Both the position numbers and the translations under genes were made by a program. The notes below the pieces were generated by a model that did not search any database, was not told where the DNA came from, and saw only the letters and a list, made by a program, of their open reading frames with translations. Positions 8,417-20,760 of a stretch of DNA of 39,138 nucleotides are shown here, one piece after another (position 1 is the first letter of the stretch; each line of letters starts with the position of its first letter). Source of the stretch: Caldilineaceae bacterium (GTDB lineage: Bacteria; Chloroflexota; Anaerolineae; Caldilineales; Caldilineaceae); contig JALSIX010000145.1 in NCBI GenBank assembly GCA_026989655.1, positions 1-39,138 on the forward strand, given 5' to 3'.

Positions 8417-9663
8417 GAGAACAGCTCCTTGTGGATGGCGACGAAGGAGAGACGTCCATGGGGGTTGCGGGAGGAGCCGGGCCGCGGCCGCTCCTTCCCA
8501 GCCAGCAGTTCCTGGATGGCCTGGCTGACCCGTTCCAGACCGTCCAGGGCAAGGGTGATCTGGGGTGGGGGGGCGGCCAGCCCCTGTTGGATGGCCTGGA
8601 GGAGGCGGGCAGGTGTCAGCTCGTTGGGCAGCAGGACCTGGGCCAGGCCCTGATGGGCCATCTGGTGGGCCCGAATGCGCTGCTCGGCCCGCACCCGGTC
8701 TCGGGGGATCAGGAGGGCCCGTTTGCCCAGGGAGAGGAGCTCGCAGACGGTGTTGTAGCCGGCCATGCTCACCACCAGATCCGCGGCCTGGATGTAGCTG
8801 GGCAGGTCCGGGGTGAACTCCAGCAGGGTGACGTCCTGGCCCTGGGCCATGCGTTGGAGGAGCATCCTCTTTCCCCGAGGCATGAGGGGCCCGGTGACCA
8901 CCAGGCTGTGGAAGGCGGGACGATGGGCCGCCACCATCTCCAGATGGGTGCGCAGGATGGGGTAGCCGTCTCCGCCGCCGCCCACGGTGACCACCACCAG
9001 CGGGCGCTCTGCGACGTCCAGTTCCCGGCGCACCGTGTCCGGAGGGCGGGGCCGGGAACTCCGGCGCAGGTAGCCGCACTCCAGGAGCTTCTGAACGGCC
9101 CGGGGTGTCATCCCGTAGGCGGTCACGGGATCGAAGAGCCGTCGCTCTCCGTAGAGGAGGATGGCGTCGTAGACCTGTTCCAGGAGCTGGAGGGTCCCGT
9201 TCGCGTGCCACTCTGCCCGGGTGACCTCTGGGCTGTCCTCGATGTCCCGCATGCCCAGGACGAGCCGGGTCTCGGGGGACCAGGTGCGCAGGTAGCGGAG
9301 GGTGGGGAGCAGCTCTCCGTGGACACCGCCGGCCACCTTGTCCACCAACACCAGGTGGGGCCGGAAGTTCAGGGTGGCCTGGAGGATCATCTGTTCCCGC
9401 CAGCGGAGGGTCTGGCGCAGGGTCAAGGGCAGGGAGCGGGCCTTGTACTGGCCGCTGGAGCGCTTGCTCAGGGCCGGCAGCTTGACCATGTCCAGCCGGG
9501 GGGGCAGGCTGAAGGCCCCGGCCACCATGGACCCGGTGACGAGCAGTTGATGCAGGTCTGGGATGTCGCGGGCCAGTTGGTGGGCCACGCTCAGGCTTCG
9601 GCGCAGGTGGCCCAGGCCATAGGTGTCGTGGGAGTAGAGCAGGATGCGTGGTTTGGTGGTCAT
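8413..9663 (-). CDS. MurG/GT28-like predicted glycosyltransferase
   Basis: This 416-residue protein begins with RILLYSHDTYGLGHLRRSL, the nucleotide-sugar transferase start of the COG4671-like family. It ends with a GT28-type C-terminal domain: a glycine-rich loop (VVVTVGGGGDGYPIL), VVTGPLMPRGKR, and the donor-site segment LVVSMAGYNTVCELLSLGKR. Family members use UDP-sugars; the product here is unknown. It is the first gene of the minus-strand glycan operon and overlaps the next gene by four bases. No clear Shine-Dalgarno precedes the ATG at 9663. An inverted repeat at 9759-9791 in the A/T-richer leader could be its operator. Confidence 0.85.
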   Translation of the reverse strand: MTTKPRILLYSHDTYGLGHLRRSLSVAHQLARDIPDLHQLLVTGSMVAGAFSLPPRLDMVKLPALSKRSSGQYKARSLPLTLRQTLRWREQMILQATLNFRPHLVLVDKVAGGVHGELLPTLRYLRTWSPETRLVLGMRDIEDSPEVTRAEWHANGTLQLLEQVYDAILLYGERRLFDPVTAYGMTPRAVQKLLECGYLRRSSRPRPPDTVRRELDVAERPLVVVTVGGGGDGYPILRTHLEMVAAHRPAFHSLVVTGPLMPRGKRMLLQRMAQGQDVTLLEFTPDLPSYIQAADLVVSMAGYNTVCELLSLGKRALLIPRDRVRAEQRIRAHQMAHQGLAQVLLPNELTPARLLQAIQQGLAAPPPQITLALDGLERVSQAIQELLAGKERPRPGSSRNPHGRLSFVAIHKELFS

Positions 9664-9758
9664 GGTGTGGTGTGGACACAGATTAGGGATGAGCCCCCGA
9701 GGTCTGGGCTCTCTGGTTTTTCAGGGTTCCAGGGGGAGCCTTACTTCGGGAAACGGTC

Positions 9759-9791
9759 GGGCACATGGTGTCCTGTACCCAATATGTGCCC
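9759..9791. repeat. Inverted repeat, possible operator of the glycan operon
   Basis: GGGCACAT (9759-9766) and ATGTGCCC (9784-9791) are perfect 8-base arms separated by 17 bases. They lie about 100 bases upstream of the first glycosyltransferase start in a stretch that is A/T-rich for this genome (9784-9850). The spacing of about 25 bases centre to centre suits a dimeric regulator, but no matching regulator is known. Confidence 0.4.
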
Positions 9792-9905
9792 ATGGGGCCG
9801 GGCAAAAATACAGTGTAGGGAGAAAATGTAGCGATCTTTTCTGGGAAATTGGGGGAGAGCGGCCGCCGGGACGGCCGTGTAGGGGGGCTCGTCGGCCGCG
9901 CGGAG

Positions 9906-9929
9906 GGGCCCCAGGGACCCCTGGGGCCC
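9906..9929. repeat. Perfect 11-bp GC hairpin after the sensor-kinase gene
   Basis: GGGCCCCAGGG and CCCTGGGGCCC flank only two bases. It lies about 30 bases after the stop codon of the kinase on the minus strand and may help end that transcript, but there is no run of T after it. Confidence 0.45.
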
Positions 9930-9960
9930 TGGCCGGGGCATGGGAGTGGTCGGTCGGAGC

Positions 9961-13800
<3,840 letters not shown>

Positions 13801-14103
13801 CGCTGTCTTTCCCCGTGCATCATCGTGGCTATACTCGTGGTTATACCGGCTCCGGGTCGGGGGATCCCCAGGGGGCCGGGTCTGCCGGATTTGGCCGTTC
13901 GGGCGAAACGGGGTAAGGTACAGCGATCCGGGCCGCTCGCGCTTTCACCCTGCACAGAGCGGGCCCCTGTCCGCCGCCCAGCCCCGAGATCACCGATGAT
14001 TATGCCAGAGTGGGCCTCGGCGGGCTTCCCGAAGATCATCGAATTGGGGCGGATCCACCCTGAGCCCCTGATCCCATCTGTCAGAGCCCATCGGAGGTGG
14101 CCG
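13801..14103. other. Divergent region between sensor kinase and uridylyltransferase
   Basis: These 303 bases carry the starts of two divergent genes. A/T-rich hexamers such as TATAAC (minus, 13840-13845) occur, but without a partner -35. On the plus strand TTGGCC (13891-13896) and TAAGGT (13914-13919) have a 17-base spacer, a weak promoter candidate for the uridylyltransferase. No coding frame here is convincing. Confidence 0.4.
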
Positions 14104-15582
14104 ATGACGTCCCCAGCTCCATCCAATGACGTGGAACGGGCCCCGCGCCGCTTTGCCCCCTTCCAGGACCGTATGCAGGCGGCCGGCATCCCCTCGCGGG
14201 TCATCGAGAGCTTCCGGCGCCAGTACACCCAGTTGCTGCAGGGAGAGACCGGCTACATCCCCGAGAGCCAGGCCCTTCCCCTGGACCACCTGCCCTGCCT
14301 GGAGGCCCTGGAGAAGAGCTACGCTTCCGCCGGCGAGGAGGCCCTGGGGCGGCTGGTGGTGATCAAGCTCAACGGCGGCCTGGGCACCAGCATGGGCATG
14401 GCCGGCCCCAAGTCCCTCATCCCGGTGAAGCAGGGCCTCTCCTTCCTGGACATCGCCGTACGCCAGATCCTGGCCCTGCGACGCCACTGGAACGTGCGGC
14501 TGCCCCTGGTCTTCATGGACAGCTTCCACACCCGTGGGGCCACGTTGGAGGCCCTGGCCGCCTACCCCGAACTGGTCGCGGACCTGCCCCTGGACTTCCT
14601 CCAGCATCGGGTGCCCAAGATCTGGGCCCGAGATCTCACCCCCGTGGAATGGCCCGAGGATCCGGAGAAGGCGTGGGCTCCCCCCGGACACGGCGACATC
14701 TACCTGGCCCTCTATACCTCGGGCATGCTCCAGCAGATGCTGGACGCGGGCTACGAATATGCCTTTGTCAGTAATATCGACAACCTGTGTGCCACTGTGG
14801 ACATGGAGATCCTGGGCTACATGGCCGAGAAGGAGATCCCCTTCCTGATGGAGGCCACCCGGCGAACCCCCGCGGACCGCAAGGGAGGCCACCTGGCCCG
14901 CCGCGCCGACGGCTCCCTGCTCCTCCGGGAGATCGCCCAGTGCCCTCCCGAGGAGCAGGAGCGGTTCCAGGACATCCAGCGCTATCGCTACTTCAACACG
15001 AACAACCTGTGGGTCCACCTGCCCAGCTTGGCCCGGCTCCTGGAAGCCCACGAGGGCATCCTGCCGCTTCCCCTGATCCGGAACCAGAAGCCCGTGGACC
15101 CCACCCGGCCGAATACCCCACAGGTCTACCAACTGGAGACGGCCATGGGCCATGCCGTGGGCCTCTTCCCCGGTGCCCAGGCCCTGGAGGTACCTCGACG
15201 TCGTTTCCGGCCGGTGAAACGCACCGACGACCTGCTGGCCCTGTGGTCCGACGCGTACGTGTTGACCCCGGACTATCGGGTGGTCCTGGATCCTCGTCGA
15301 GAAACCCTGGACCCACCCCTGGGCGACCCGTTGGTCCGGCTGGACGAGGGCCACTATCGGTTATTCCGGGAGTTTCAGGCCCGCTTCTCCCACGGAGCCC
15401 CCTCCATGGTGTGGTGTCGCAGCCTGGTGGTGGAGGGGGATGTCTACTTCGGCCAGGCGATCGTCCTGCGGGGAGATGTACACATCGTCCATGCGGGACC
15501 CGAGCCGCTACGGCTGCCCGATGGCGCGGTGTTGGAGGGGTTCTGCTCGGGGACGAGGGTGGGCAGCGTCCCGGAACGCTAG
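14104..15582 (+). CDS. UTP--glucose-1-phosphate uridylyltransferase (eukaryote-type UDPGP family)
   Basis: This 492-residue protein makes UDP-glucose from UTP and glucose-1-phosphate. It belongs to the UDPGP family (eukaryotic UGP-like), not the GalU family, as shown by the nucleotide-binding loop KLNGGLGTSMGMAGPKS and the sugar-site segments VFMDSFHT, FVSNIDNLCATVD and RYFNTNNLWVHL. A C-terminal left-handed helix-like tail (VEGDVYFGQAIVLRGDVHI) completes the enzyme. The ATG at 14104 has GGAGGTG at 14093-14099 with a short spacer; the frame is open upstream to 13825 but that part is not conserved-looking. The product would feed the neighbouring glycosyltransferases and the priming phosphotransferase. 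Its TAG overlaps the stop codon of the convergent FemAB gene in CTAG. Confidence 0.93.
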   Translation: MTSPAPSNDVERAPRRFAPFQDRMQAAGIPSRVIESFRRQYTQLLQGETGYIPESQALPLDHLPCLEALEKSYASAGEEALGRLVVIKLNGGLGTSMGMAGPKSLIPVKQGLSFLDIAVRQILALRRHWNVRLPLVFMDSFHTRGATLEALAAYPELVADLPLDFLQHRVPKIWARDLTPVEWPEDPEKAWAPPGHGDIYLALYTSGMLQQMLDAGYEYAFVSNIDNLCATVDMEILGYMAEKEIPFLMEATRRTPADRKGGHLARRADGSLLLREIAQCPPEEQERFQDIQRYRYFNTNNLWVHLPSLARLLEAHEGILPLPLIRNQKPVDPTRPNTPQVYQLETAMGHAVGLFPGAQALEVPRRRFRPVKRTDDLLALWSDAYVLTPDYRVVLDPRRETLDPPLGDPLVRLDEGHYRLFREFQARFSHGAPSMVWCRSLVVEGDVYFGQAIVLRGDVHIVHAGPEPLRLPDGAVLEGFCSGTRVGSVPER

Positions 15583-17858
15583 CCGGTCCACCCGGCCCGC
15601 AGGAGACGGCGCAGCCAGGGCATGGCCCCGTGGTACAGACGCCAGGCCACCTTGGGCCAGGGAGACCAGTCCCAGGGCCCGATGTGGACGCGCAGCCGGG
15701 CGCCGAACCCCTGTTTGAAGCGCCACACGCCCTGGAGGGGATCCTCGGGATCGTCCACGCAGGTGGGCGCGCCCCACCAGTCGTAGATCCGGGCGCCCTG
15801 GGCCTTGGCCCAGCGCAGGGCCTCCCACTGGAGGCGGTGGTTCGGCATGTCTCGCCGGCGTCGTCGGCTGCTGGCCCCGTAGAAGTACCAGACCCGATCC
15901 CGGAAACGCAGGAGGAAGATCCCGGCCACCGGTGCCGACTCCTGTGGGTGCTCGGCCAGCAACAGGGCACCGCCCGCGGGCGTGTTCGGGTCCTCCTGGG
16001 CGGCCAGGAAGGTGCGCCATACCGCCTGGTAGTAGGCCAGGGGGCGTACCAGGAACCCATCCCGGCGGCCGGTCTCCTGGTAGAGCCGGTAGAAGGCCTC
16101 CAGGTCCTGGAGGCCTCCCTGCCGGACCCGGATCCCCCGGCGTGCGGCCAGGCGGATGTTGTAGCGCCATTTGGGCTTCATGGCCGCCAACAGCGTCTCC
16201 TCGGTTCCGTGGAGCTCGGTGATCCCGGTGTTCCGGAACTGGATGGCCTCGGGGCTCGGGAGCCAGCCCCGTTCCTGAAGCACGGCCACCAGGGCCTGCC
16301 CCGGCACGGTGTCCTCCTCCACATCGGGATCGATCTTGACGAAAAGGGCTCCCAGGGCCCGGGTTCGCTGTTCGATGGCCGCCAGCACGGCCGTGACGTG
16401 ATCGGGGTTTGACCAGTCCACCACCGGCCCTTTGGGCACGTATGCGATCCGCAGGGGCACCCGTCCCAGGGGCTGGCGCCACAGGAGCTGGAACGCGGCC
16501 ATGGGCACGCCATGGGTCTCCTGGAGCACCCAACGTTCCGCCGACCACCCTGCCTGGGCCTTGACCGCTCCCCACTCCCAGCTCTGGAGCACGTGGGGCT
16601 CGGGGAGCTGGGCCAAGGCCTCGTGCCAGGTGGTGGCCGTGGTCGCCGGGTGGAGCTTCCGGCCCCCGGAGGGGTGGCCCTGCTGGCCTCGGATGTGGGC
16701 CGGGTCTGTCGGGGCTCGAAGGTGGGACCGCAGCCGGGCCACGGCCTGGAGCGCGTGGGGACGTGCCTGCCATGCCAGGCGGTACAGCCGATGTCGGAGG
16801 GGGCGGTAGGGCTGTTCCCAGGCGCCCACCGTGCGCACCACGTGGCCGCCGAATCCCTGTTTGAACCGGTAGACTCCCCAGAGATCGCCCTGGGGCAGCC
16901 GGGCCAGGTCCACCGGCAGCCGGGCCACGGCCACCGGCTCACCGGCCTCCAGCCCCAGGGGCCGGGCCAGTTGGCCCAGAGGATCGGGGATGCCCCACAG
17001 GTCGTAGACCTGTGCGCCCCGGGCCCGGGCCCAGCGCATGGCCTCCCACTGGAGCAGATGGTTGGGCATGCGTCGGCGTTCCCGGTTCCCGCTCGCGCCC
17101 CAGAGGTACCAGGCCGTCGTGCCCAGGTGGAGCACCGCGATGGCGGCCAGGGGTGTCCCCTGGTGTTCGGCCAGGAGGAAGATCCCCTGTTGGGGCACGA
17201 ACAGGTGAAAGGCCAGGCGGTAGTACTCTGGGCTGTGGACCGGGAACCCGTCTCGGGCGCCGGTCTCCTCCATCAGGGCCTGGAACGTGGGGAGGTCCTG
17301 GGCCGTCATGGGCCGCACGGTCACTCCCCGCCGTTGGGCCAGGCGGATGTTGTAACGCCACTTTCCCTTCATGCGGGCCAGCAGCGCGGCCTCGTCTCCC
17401 TGCAGCTCCAGATGGAGAGTGGTCCGGGGCTGGATCGTGTGGGGGCTGGGTTGGAAGCCGTAGCCTGCCAGCAGCCTCCGGTGCTCGGCCGTGTCCCGCA
17501 GTTCCGGCTCGATCTGGAGGAACGCGGCGCCGGATGCTCGGGCCAGATGGCCGATGGCCTCCAACAGGGCCTGGGTCAACGCCCGATCGTGCCAGTCGGT
17601 CAGGGGGCCTTTGGGCACGTAGGCCAGGGTGAGGCCTGGCAGCGAGCGCAGCAGCACCAGGGCGCCGGCCCGCAGGCCGCTGTCATCGGCCAGGCCCACG
17701 GTGTGGCTGCGCCACCCGAACCGGGACTTCAACACGCCCCAGCCATGGCTCTGGAGGATGTGGGCACGGGGATGCTGGGCCACAAAGGCATCCCAGGTGG
17801 AGGGAGGGATGTCGAAGACAGGAGACAGCGGGGACATGGATCTCGAACACGCTCCCAT
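15579..17858 (-). CDS. Double-length FemAB-like aminoacyltransferase (two fused GNAT-type units)
   Basis: The 759-residue product contains two complete FemAB/lipid II:glycine-transferase-like units in one frame, offset by about 389 residues. Matching blocks are ILQSHGWGVLK (34 on) and VLQSWEWGAVK (423 on), AYVPKGPLTDW and AYVPKGPVVDW, KWRYNIRLAQRRG and KWRYNIRLAARRG, LLQWEAMRWARARGA and RLQWEALRWAKAQGA, and YRFKQGFGG and WRFKQGFGA. Family members add amino acids from aminoacyl-tRNA to the peptidoglycan stem peptide, or modify surface glycans. The reaction here is not known. A linker of about 40 residues joins the units. The start is uncertain: ATG 17858 or 17837, with no clear ribosome-binding site. 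The frame stays open far upstream over the divergent glycosyltransferase but is not protein-like there. Confidence 0.9.
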   Translation of the reverse strand: MGACSRSMSPLSPVFDIPPSTWDAFVAQHPRAHILQSHGWGVLKSRFGWRSHTVGLADDSGLRAGALVLLRSLPGLTLAYVPKGPLTDWHDRALTQALLEAIGHLARASGAAFLQIEPELRDTAEHRRLLAGYGFQPSPHTIQPRTTLHLELQGDEAALLARMKGKWRYNIRLAQRRGVTVRPMTAQDLPTFQALMEETGARDGFPVHSPEYYRLAFHLFVPQQGIFLLAEHQGTPLAAIAVLHLGTTAWYLWGASGNRERRRMPNHLLQWEAMRWARARGAQVYDLWGIPDPLGQLARPLGLEAGEPVAVARLPVDLARLPQGDLWGVYRFKQGFGGHVVRTVGAWEQPYRPLRHRLYRLAWQARPHALQAVARLRSHLRAPTDPAHIRGQQGHPSGGRKLHPATTATTWHEALAQLPEPHVLQSWEWGAVKAQAGWSAERWVLQETHGVPMAAFQLLWRQPLGRVPLRIAYVPKGPVVDWSNPDHVTAVLAAIEQRTRALGALFVKIDPDVEEDTVPGQALVAVLQERGWLPSPEAIQFRNTGITELHGTEETLLAAMKPKWRYNIRLAARRGIRVRQGGLQDLEAFYRLYQETGRRDGFLVRPLAYYQAVWRTFLAAQEDPNTPAGGALLLAEHPQESAPVAGIFLLRFRDRVWYFYGASSRRRRRDMPNHRLQWEALRWAKAQGARIYDWWGAPTCVDDPEDPLQGVWRFKQGFGARLRVHIGPWDWSPWPKVAWRLYHGAMPWLRRLLRAGWTG

Positions 17859-17981
17859 GGAGGTCCCGACGACGGCCACGGCCAGTCCGCGAGCTCGGGG
17901 GGCCGCGGGGGATCCATCATAGCACAGGCCCCTGGAGGGGCGACAATCCACCTGGTCGGGTTTCCGGATCCTCCGATTCCT

Positions 17982-18011
17982 TTGACCAGACACTGGCCGG
18001 CGTGCTACAAT
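17982..18011 (+). promoter_or_regulatory. Sigma-70-type promoter of the GT2/priming transferase unit
   Basis: TTGACC (17982-17987) and TACAAT (18006-18011) have an 18-base spacer, very like the hrcA promoter. Transcription would begin near 18018, about 95 bases before the GT2 start codon. Confidence 0.75.
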
Positions 18012-18113
18012 GCACAGGTGTGCAACACGGGGTGAAGCCCCCTGGCCCGGGGTCCACAGGATGTGTGCCGGGCAGGTGCCCGAGATCGCGTGCGGACGGC
18101 CAAGGCGCGTACC

Positions 18114-19151
18114 ATGATCCAGCCTCTGTACATCCCCTGGAACGAGTGGCTTGCCATCGCCCACGGCGATCCGGACCGCCGGCCCCATTCCACCGAGACG
18201 CTCCCCGGGCTGGATCTGGCCGTGCTGATCTTGAACTACAACACCCGGGATCTGTTGGCAGACTGCCTGGACTCGGTCTTTGCCGCGGAGGGGGCGTTCA
18301 GCTATACGGTCTGTGTGGTGGACAACGCGAGCACCGACGGCAGCCCGGAGCTGGTGCAGGATGGGTTTCCCCAGGCCGGCCTGATCCGCAGCCCCGAGAA
18401 CCGGGGCTACAGCGCGGGCAACAACCTGGCCTTGCGGGCCCTGGGCTTTCGGGACGGTGCCCCCACCACGGCCCATCTTCCCCGTTACGTGTTGCTCCTG
18501 AACCCCGACACCCGGGTGCCGTCCACCGTCTTCGGGGCCATGATCCGGTTCATGGATGGCCGTCCTCGGGTGGGGATGGCCGGCCCCCGGGTCCGGCGGC
18601 CCGACGGCAGCATGGATCGGGCCTGTCGACGCAGCTTTCCCACCCCCCGGGTGAGCTTCTTCCGGATGGTGGGCCTCAGCCGCCTCTTTCCCCGGAGCCC
18701 CTACTTCAACGCGTACAACCTGGAATATCTGCCCGAGGACGCGGTCCACCCGGTGGACGCGGTGGTGGGTGCGTACATGCAGGTCCGTCGGGAGGCCATC
18801 CTCCAGGTGGGCCTGTTGGACGAGAGCTACTTCATGTACGGCGAGGATCTGGACTGGGCCAAACGGATCAAGGAGGCAGGCTGGGAGGTCTGGTACAACG
18901 GCCAGGTGGAGATCACCCACGTCAAGGAGGCGGCCAGCCGGCGCAGCCCCAGGGCCCGTCGGGCCTTCTACCAGGCCATGTGGATCTTCTACCGGAAGCA
19001 CTACCAGGCCACCACTCCCTGGCTCCTGGACAAGCTGATCCTGCTCGGCATCGCCTTGAAGGGGGGGCTGGAGCTGGCCACCCTCATGTGGCATGGACGT
19101 CGGCCGGCCTCGAAGCCGTTGCCGTCCCACCGTCTGCCCAGCCGTCCGTGA
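18114..19151 (+). CDS. GT2-family glycosyltransferase
   Basis: This 345-residue GT-A enzyme has the family 2 start LAVLILNYNTRDLLADCLDS, the nucleotide-binding segment VVDNASTDGSPEL, the DxD-like LLNPDTRVP and the acceptor/base region MYGEDLDWAKRIKEAGW. This is the rhamnosyltransferase-like WbbL type of GT2, which adds a sugar to a lipid-linked glycan in the cytoplasm. The C-terminal stretch (WLLDKLILLGIALKGGLELAT) may be amphipathic and membrane associated. The ATG at 18114 has AAGG at 18102-18105 with an 8-base spacer; a longer frame from 18063 lacks one. The next gene starts two bases after its stop, so both are one operon. Confidence 0.92.
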   Translation: MIQPLYIPWNEWLAIAHGDPDRRPHSTETLPGLDLAVLILNYNTRDLLADCLDSVFAAEGAFSYTVCVVDNASTDGSPELVQDGFPQAGLIRSPENRGYSAGNNLALRALGFRDGAPTTAHLPRYVLLLNPDTRVPSTVFGAMIRFMDGRPRVGMAGPRVRRPDGSMDRACRRSFPTPRVSFFRMVGLSRLFPRSPYFNAYNLEYLPEDAVHPVDAVVGAYMQVRREAILQVGLLDESYFMYGEDLDWAKRIKEAGWEVWYNGQVEITHVKEAASRRSPRARRAFYQAMWIFYRKHYQATTPWLLDKLILLGIALKGGLELATLMWHGRRPASKPLPSHRLPSRP

Positions 19152-19153
19152 CC

Positions 19154-20617
19154 ATGGAACTCATGCAATCCGGCGCCATCACCAGCCCCATCGACGAGTA
19201 CAAGGTGCGCCGGTCCACGCGTCCAGGGCTCCTGAAACGGCCGCAGCTCCTCTTCATCCTGGCCCTGGTGGCCGTGGATGTGGCCAGTGTGTGGCTGGGC
19301 TTCTACCTGGCCTACCTGCTCCTGGCCCTGGACCCCGACGTGATCATCGGGCCCTTCCGGGAATTCCTCCCCCTGCCCGGGCTCCACACGGGCCTCCTGT
19401 TGGGCACCTTCTTCATCCAACGGATGTACCAACGCCGCCGGCCCGTGACCCACTTGGACGAGACCTACCGCGTCGTGGGCCTGACCACCCTGAGCCTCCT
19501 GCTCACCGTGGCCCTGGTCAGCCTTTTCCTGCGGGATTTCGTCTACCACCGGAGCCTGGTGGCCTACGCCTGGCTCTTCACCATGGGGTTCCTGGCCCTG
19601 GGGCGGGCCGTCCATGCCCAGATCCAGTGGCGGGCCCAGGCCCGGGGCATCGGCGATGACCGGGTCCTCCTGGTGGGCAGCGGGGAGGCGGCCCGCCTGA
19701 TCCTGCAGAAGATCCTCCACACCCCGGAACTGGGCTTCCAGATCGTGGGGGTGGTGGACAACAGCGGTGTCCGCAGTGTCCTGGGCGTTCCCGTGCTGGG
19801 TTCCTTTGCCGACATTCCCCGGCTCATCGACGAGCACGGGGTGGACGAGGTCATCATCGGCATGCCCGAGAGCAGCCACCAGGAGATCGTGGGCATCATC
19901 AGCCTGTGCGAACGGGAGAAGGTGGGCATCCGGGTCTTCCCGGATGTCTTCCAGATCATGGCCAGCGAGGTCACCATCGGCGACCTGGGCGGGCTCCCCC
20001 TCCTCACCGTCCGGGACATCGCGCTCCAGGGCTGGCGCCTGGCGCTGAAACGGGGCATGGACATCGTGGTCAGCGCGGTGGGGCTGGTGGTGCTGAGCCC
20101 CTTCATGTTGCTCATCGCGCTGCTCATCAAGCTGGACAGCCCAGGGCCGGTCTTCTACTCCCAGGAGCGGATGGGGCTGGATGCCAAGCCCTTCCGCATG
20201 CTCAAGTTCCGCTCCATGCGCCAGGACGCGGAGGCCAGCGGCCCCGGATGGACCCGGCCGGACGATCCCCGACGTACCCGGCTGGGCGCGTTCATGCGGC
20301 GGTTCAACATCGACGAACTGCCCCAGCTGATCAACGTCCTGATGGGCGACATGAGCCTGGTGGGGCCCCGCCCCGAGCGTCCGGTCTACGTGGAGCAGTT
20401 CCGCCAGCAGATCCCCCGCTACATGGATCGCCATCGGGAGAAGGCCGGCATGACCGGATGGGCCCAGATCAACGGCCTGCGGGGCGACACCTCCATCGCG
20501 GAGCGCACCAAGTACGACCTCTGGTACATCGAGAACTGGTCCCTGGCCCTGGATATCAAGATCCTCATCCGTACGGTGGTGCAGACCCTCCTGGGCAAGA
20601 ACCACAACGCATACTGA
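19154..20617 (+). CDS. Undecaprenyl-phosphate sugar-1-phosphate transferase (WcaJ/polyprenyl glycosylphosphotransferase)
   Basis: This 487-residue protein starts exopolysaccharide synthesis by moving a sugar-1-phosphate from UDP-sugar (commonly UDP-glucose) to undecaprenyl phosphate. Four N-terminal membrane helices (about 28-160) are followed by a soluble CoA-binding-like domain (DDRVLLVGSGEAARLILQ) and the catalytic bacterial sugar transferase domain from about 298 (KRGMDIVVSAVGLVVLSPFM, RMLKFRSM, NIDELPQLINVLMGDMSLVGPRP, KAGMTGWAQINGLRGDT). All of these are standard for the family. It starts two bases after the GT2 stop. With the UDP-glucose synthase, the GT2 and the minus-strand transferases it gives a near-complete surface glycan pathway. 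Confidence 0.95.
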   Translation: MELMQSGAITSPIDEYKVRRSTRPGLLKRPQLLFILALVAVDVASVWLGFYLAYLLLALDPDVIIGPFREFLPLPGLHTGLLLGTFFIQRMYQRRRPVTHLDETYRVVGLTTLSLLLTVALVSLFLRDFVYHRSLVAYAWLFTMGFLALGRAVHAQIQWRAQARGIGDDRVLLVGSGEAARLILQKILHTPELGFQIVGVVDNSGVRSVLGVPVLGSFADIPRLIDEHGVDEVIIGMPESSHQEIVGIISLCEREKVGIRVFPDVFQIMASEVTIGDLGGLPLLTVRDIALQGWRLALKRGMDIVVSAVGLVVLSPFMLLIALLIKLDSPGPVFYSQERMGLDAKPFRMLKFRSMRQDAEASGPGWTRPDDPRRTRLGAFMRRFNIDELPQLINVLMGDMSLVGPRPERPVYVEQFRQQIPRYMDRHREKAGMTGWAQINGLRGDTSIAERTKYDLWYIENWSLALDIKILIRTVVQTLLGKNHNAY

Positions 20618-20651
20618 GGCTGAAGGCCAACGAACATCCCATCTCTGTTCC

Positions 20652-20681
20652 TTGACAGCCTGCAGACGGGGTTGCTACAAT
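20652..20681 (+). promoter_or_regulatory. Sigma-70-type promoter of hrcA-grpE
   Basis: TTGACA (20652-20657, consensus) and TACAAT (20676-20681) have an 18-base spacer. The predicted start point near 20688 falls at the left edge of the CIRCE operator. Confidence 0.88.
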
Positions 20682-20685
20682 GGCA

Positions 20686-20722
20686 GGGGATTAGCACTCA
20701 AGGGATGGGAGTGCTAATCCCC
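20686..20722. promoter_or_regulatory. CIRCE operator (HrcA binding site), extended
   Basis: TTAGCACTC (20691-20699), nine bases, GAGTGCTAA (20709-20717): an exact match to the CIRCE consensus. The palindrome continues outward as GGGGA / TCCCC, giving 14-base arms at 20686-20722. It begins five bases after the -10, so HrcA would block initiation and early transcript sequence, giving heat-shock control and autoregulation. Confidence 0.97.
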
Positions 20723-20760
20723 TGTGTGCCTGCGTCCACGGCAAGGCGCTGGACGAGACC

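Noticed and set aside
8417-9679. N-terminal extension of the GT4 gene on the minus strand
   Set aside because: It overlaps the preceding transferase in another frame, and the true start is at 8416 with an ATGA overlap.
17859-19130. N-terminal extension of the FemAB reading frame
   Set aside because: The frame stays open but lies antisense to the GT2 gene and contains no protein-like sequence; the FemAB fold starts near 17837-17858.
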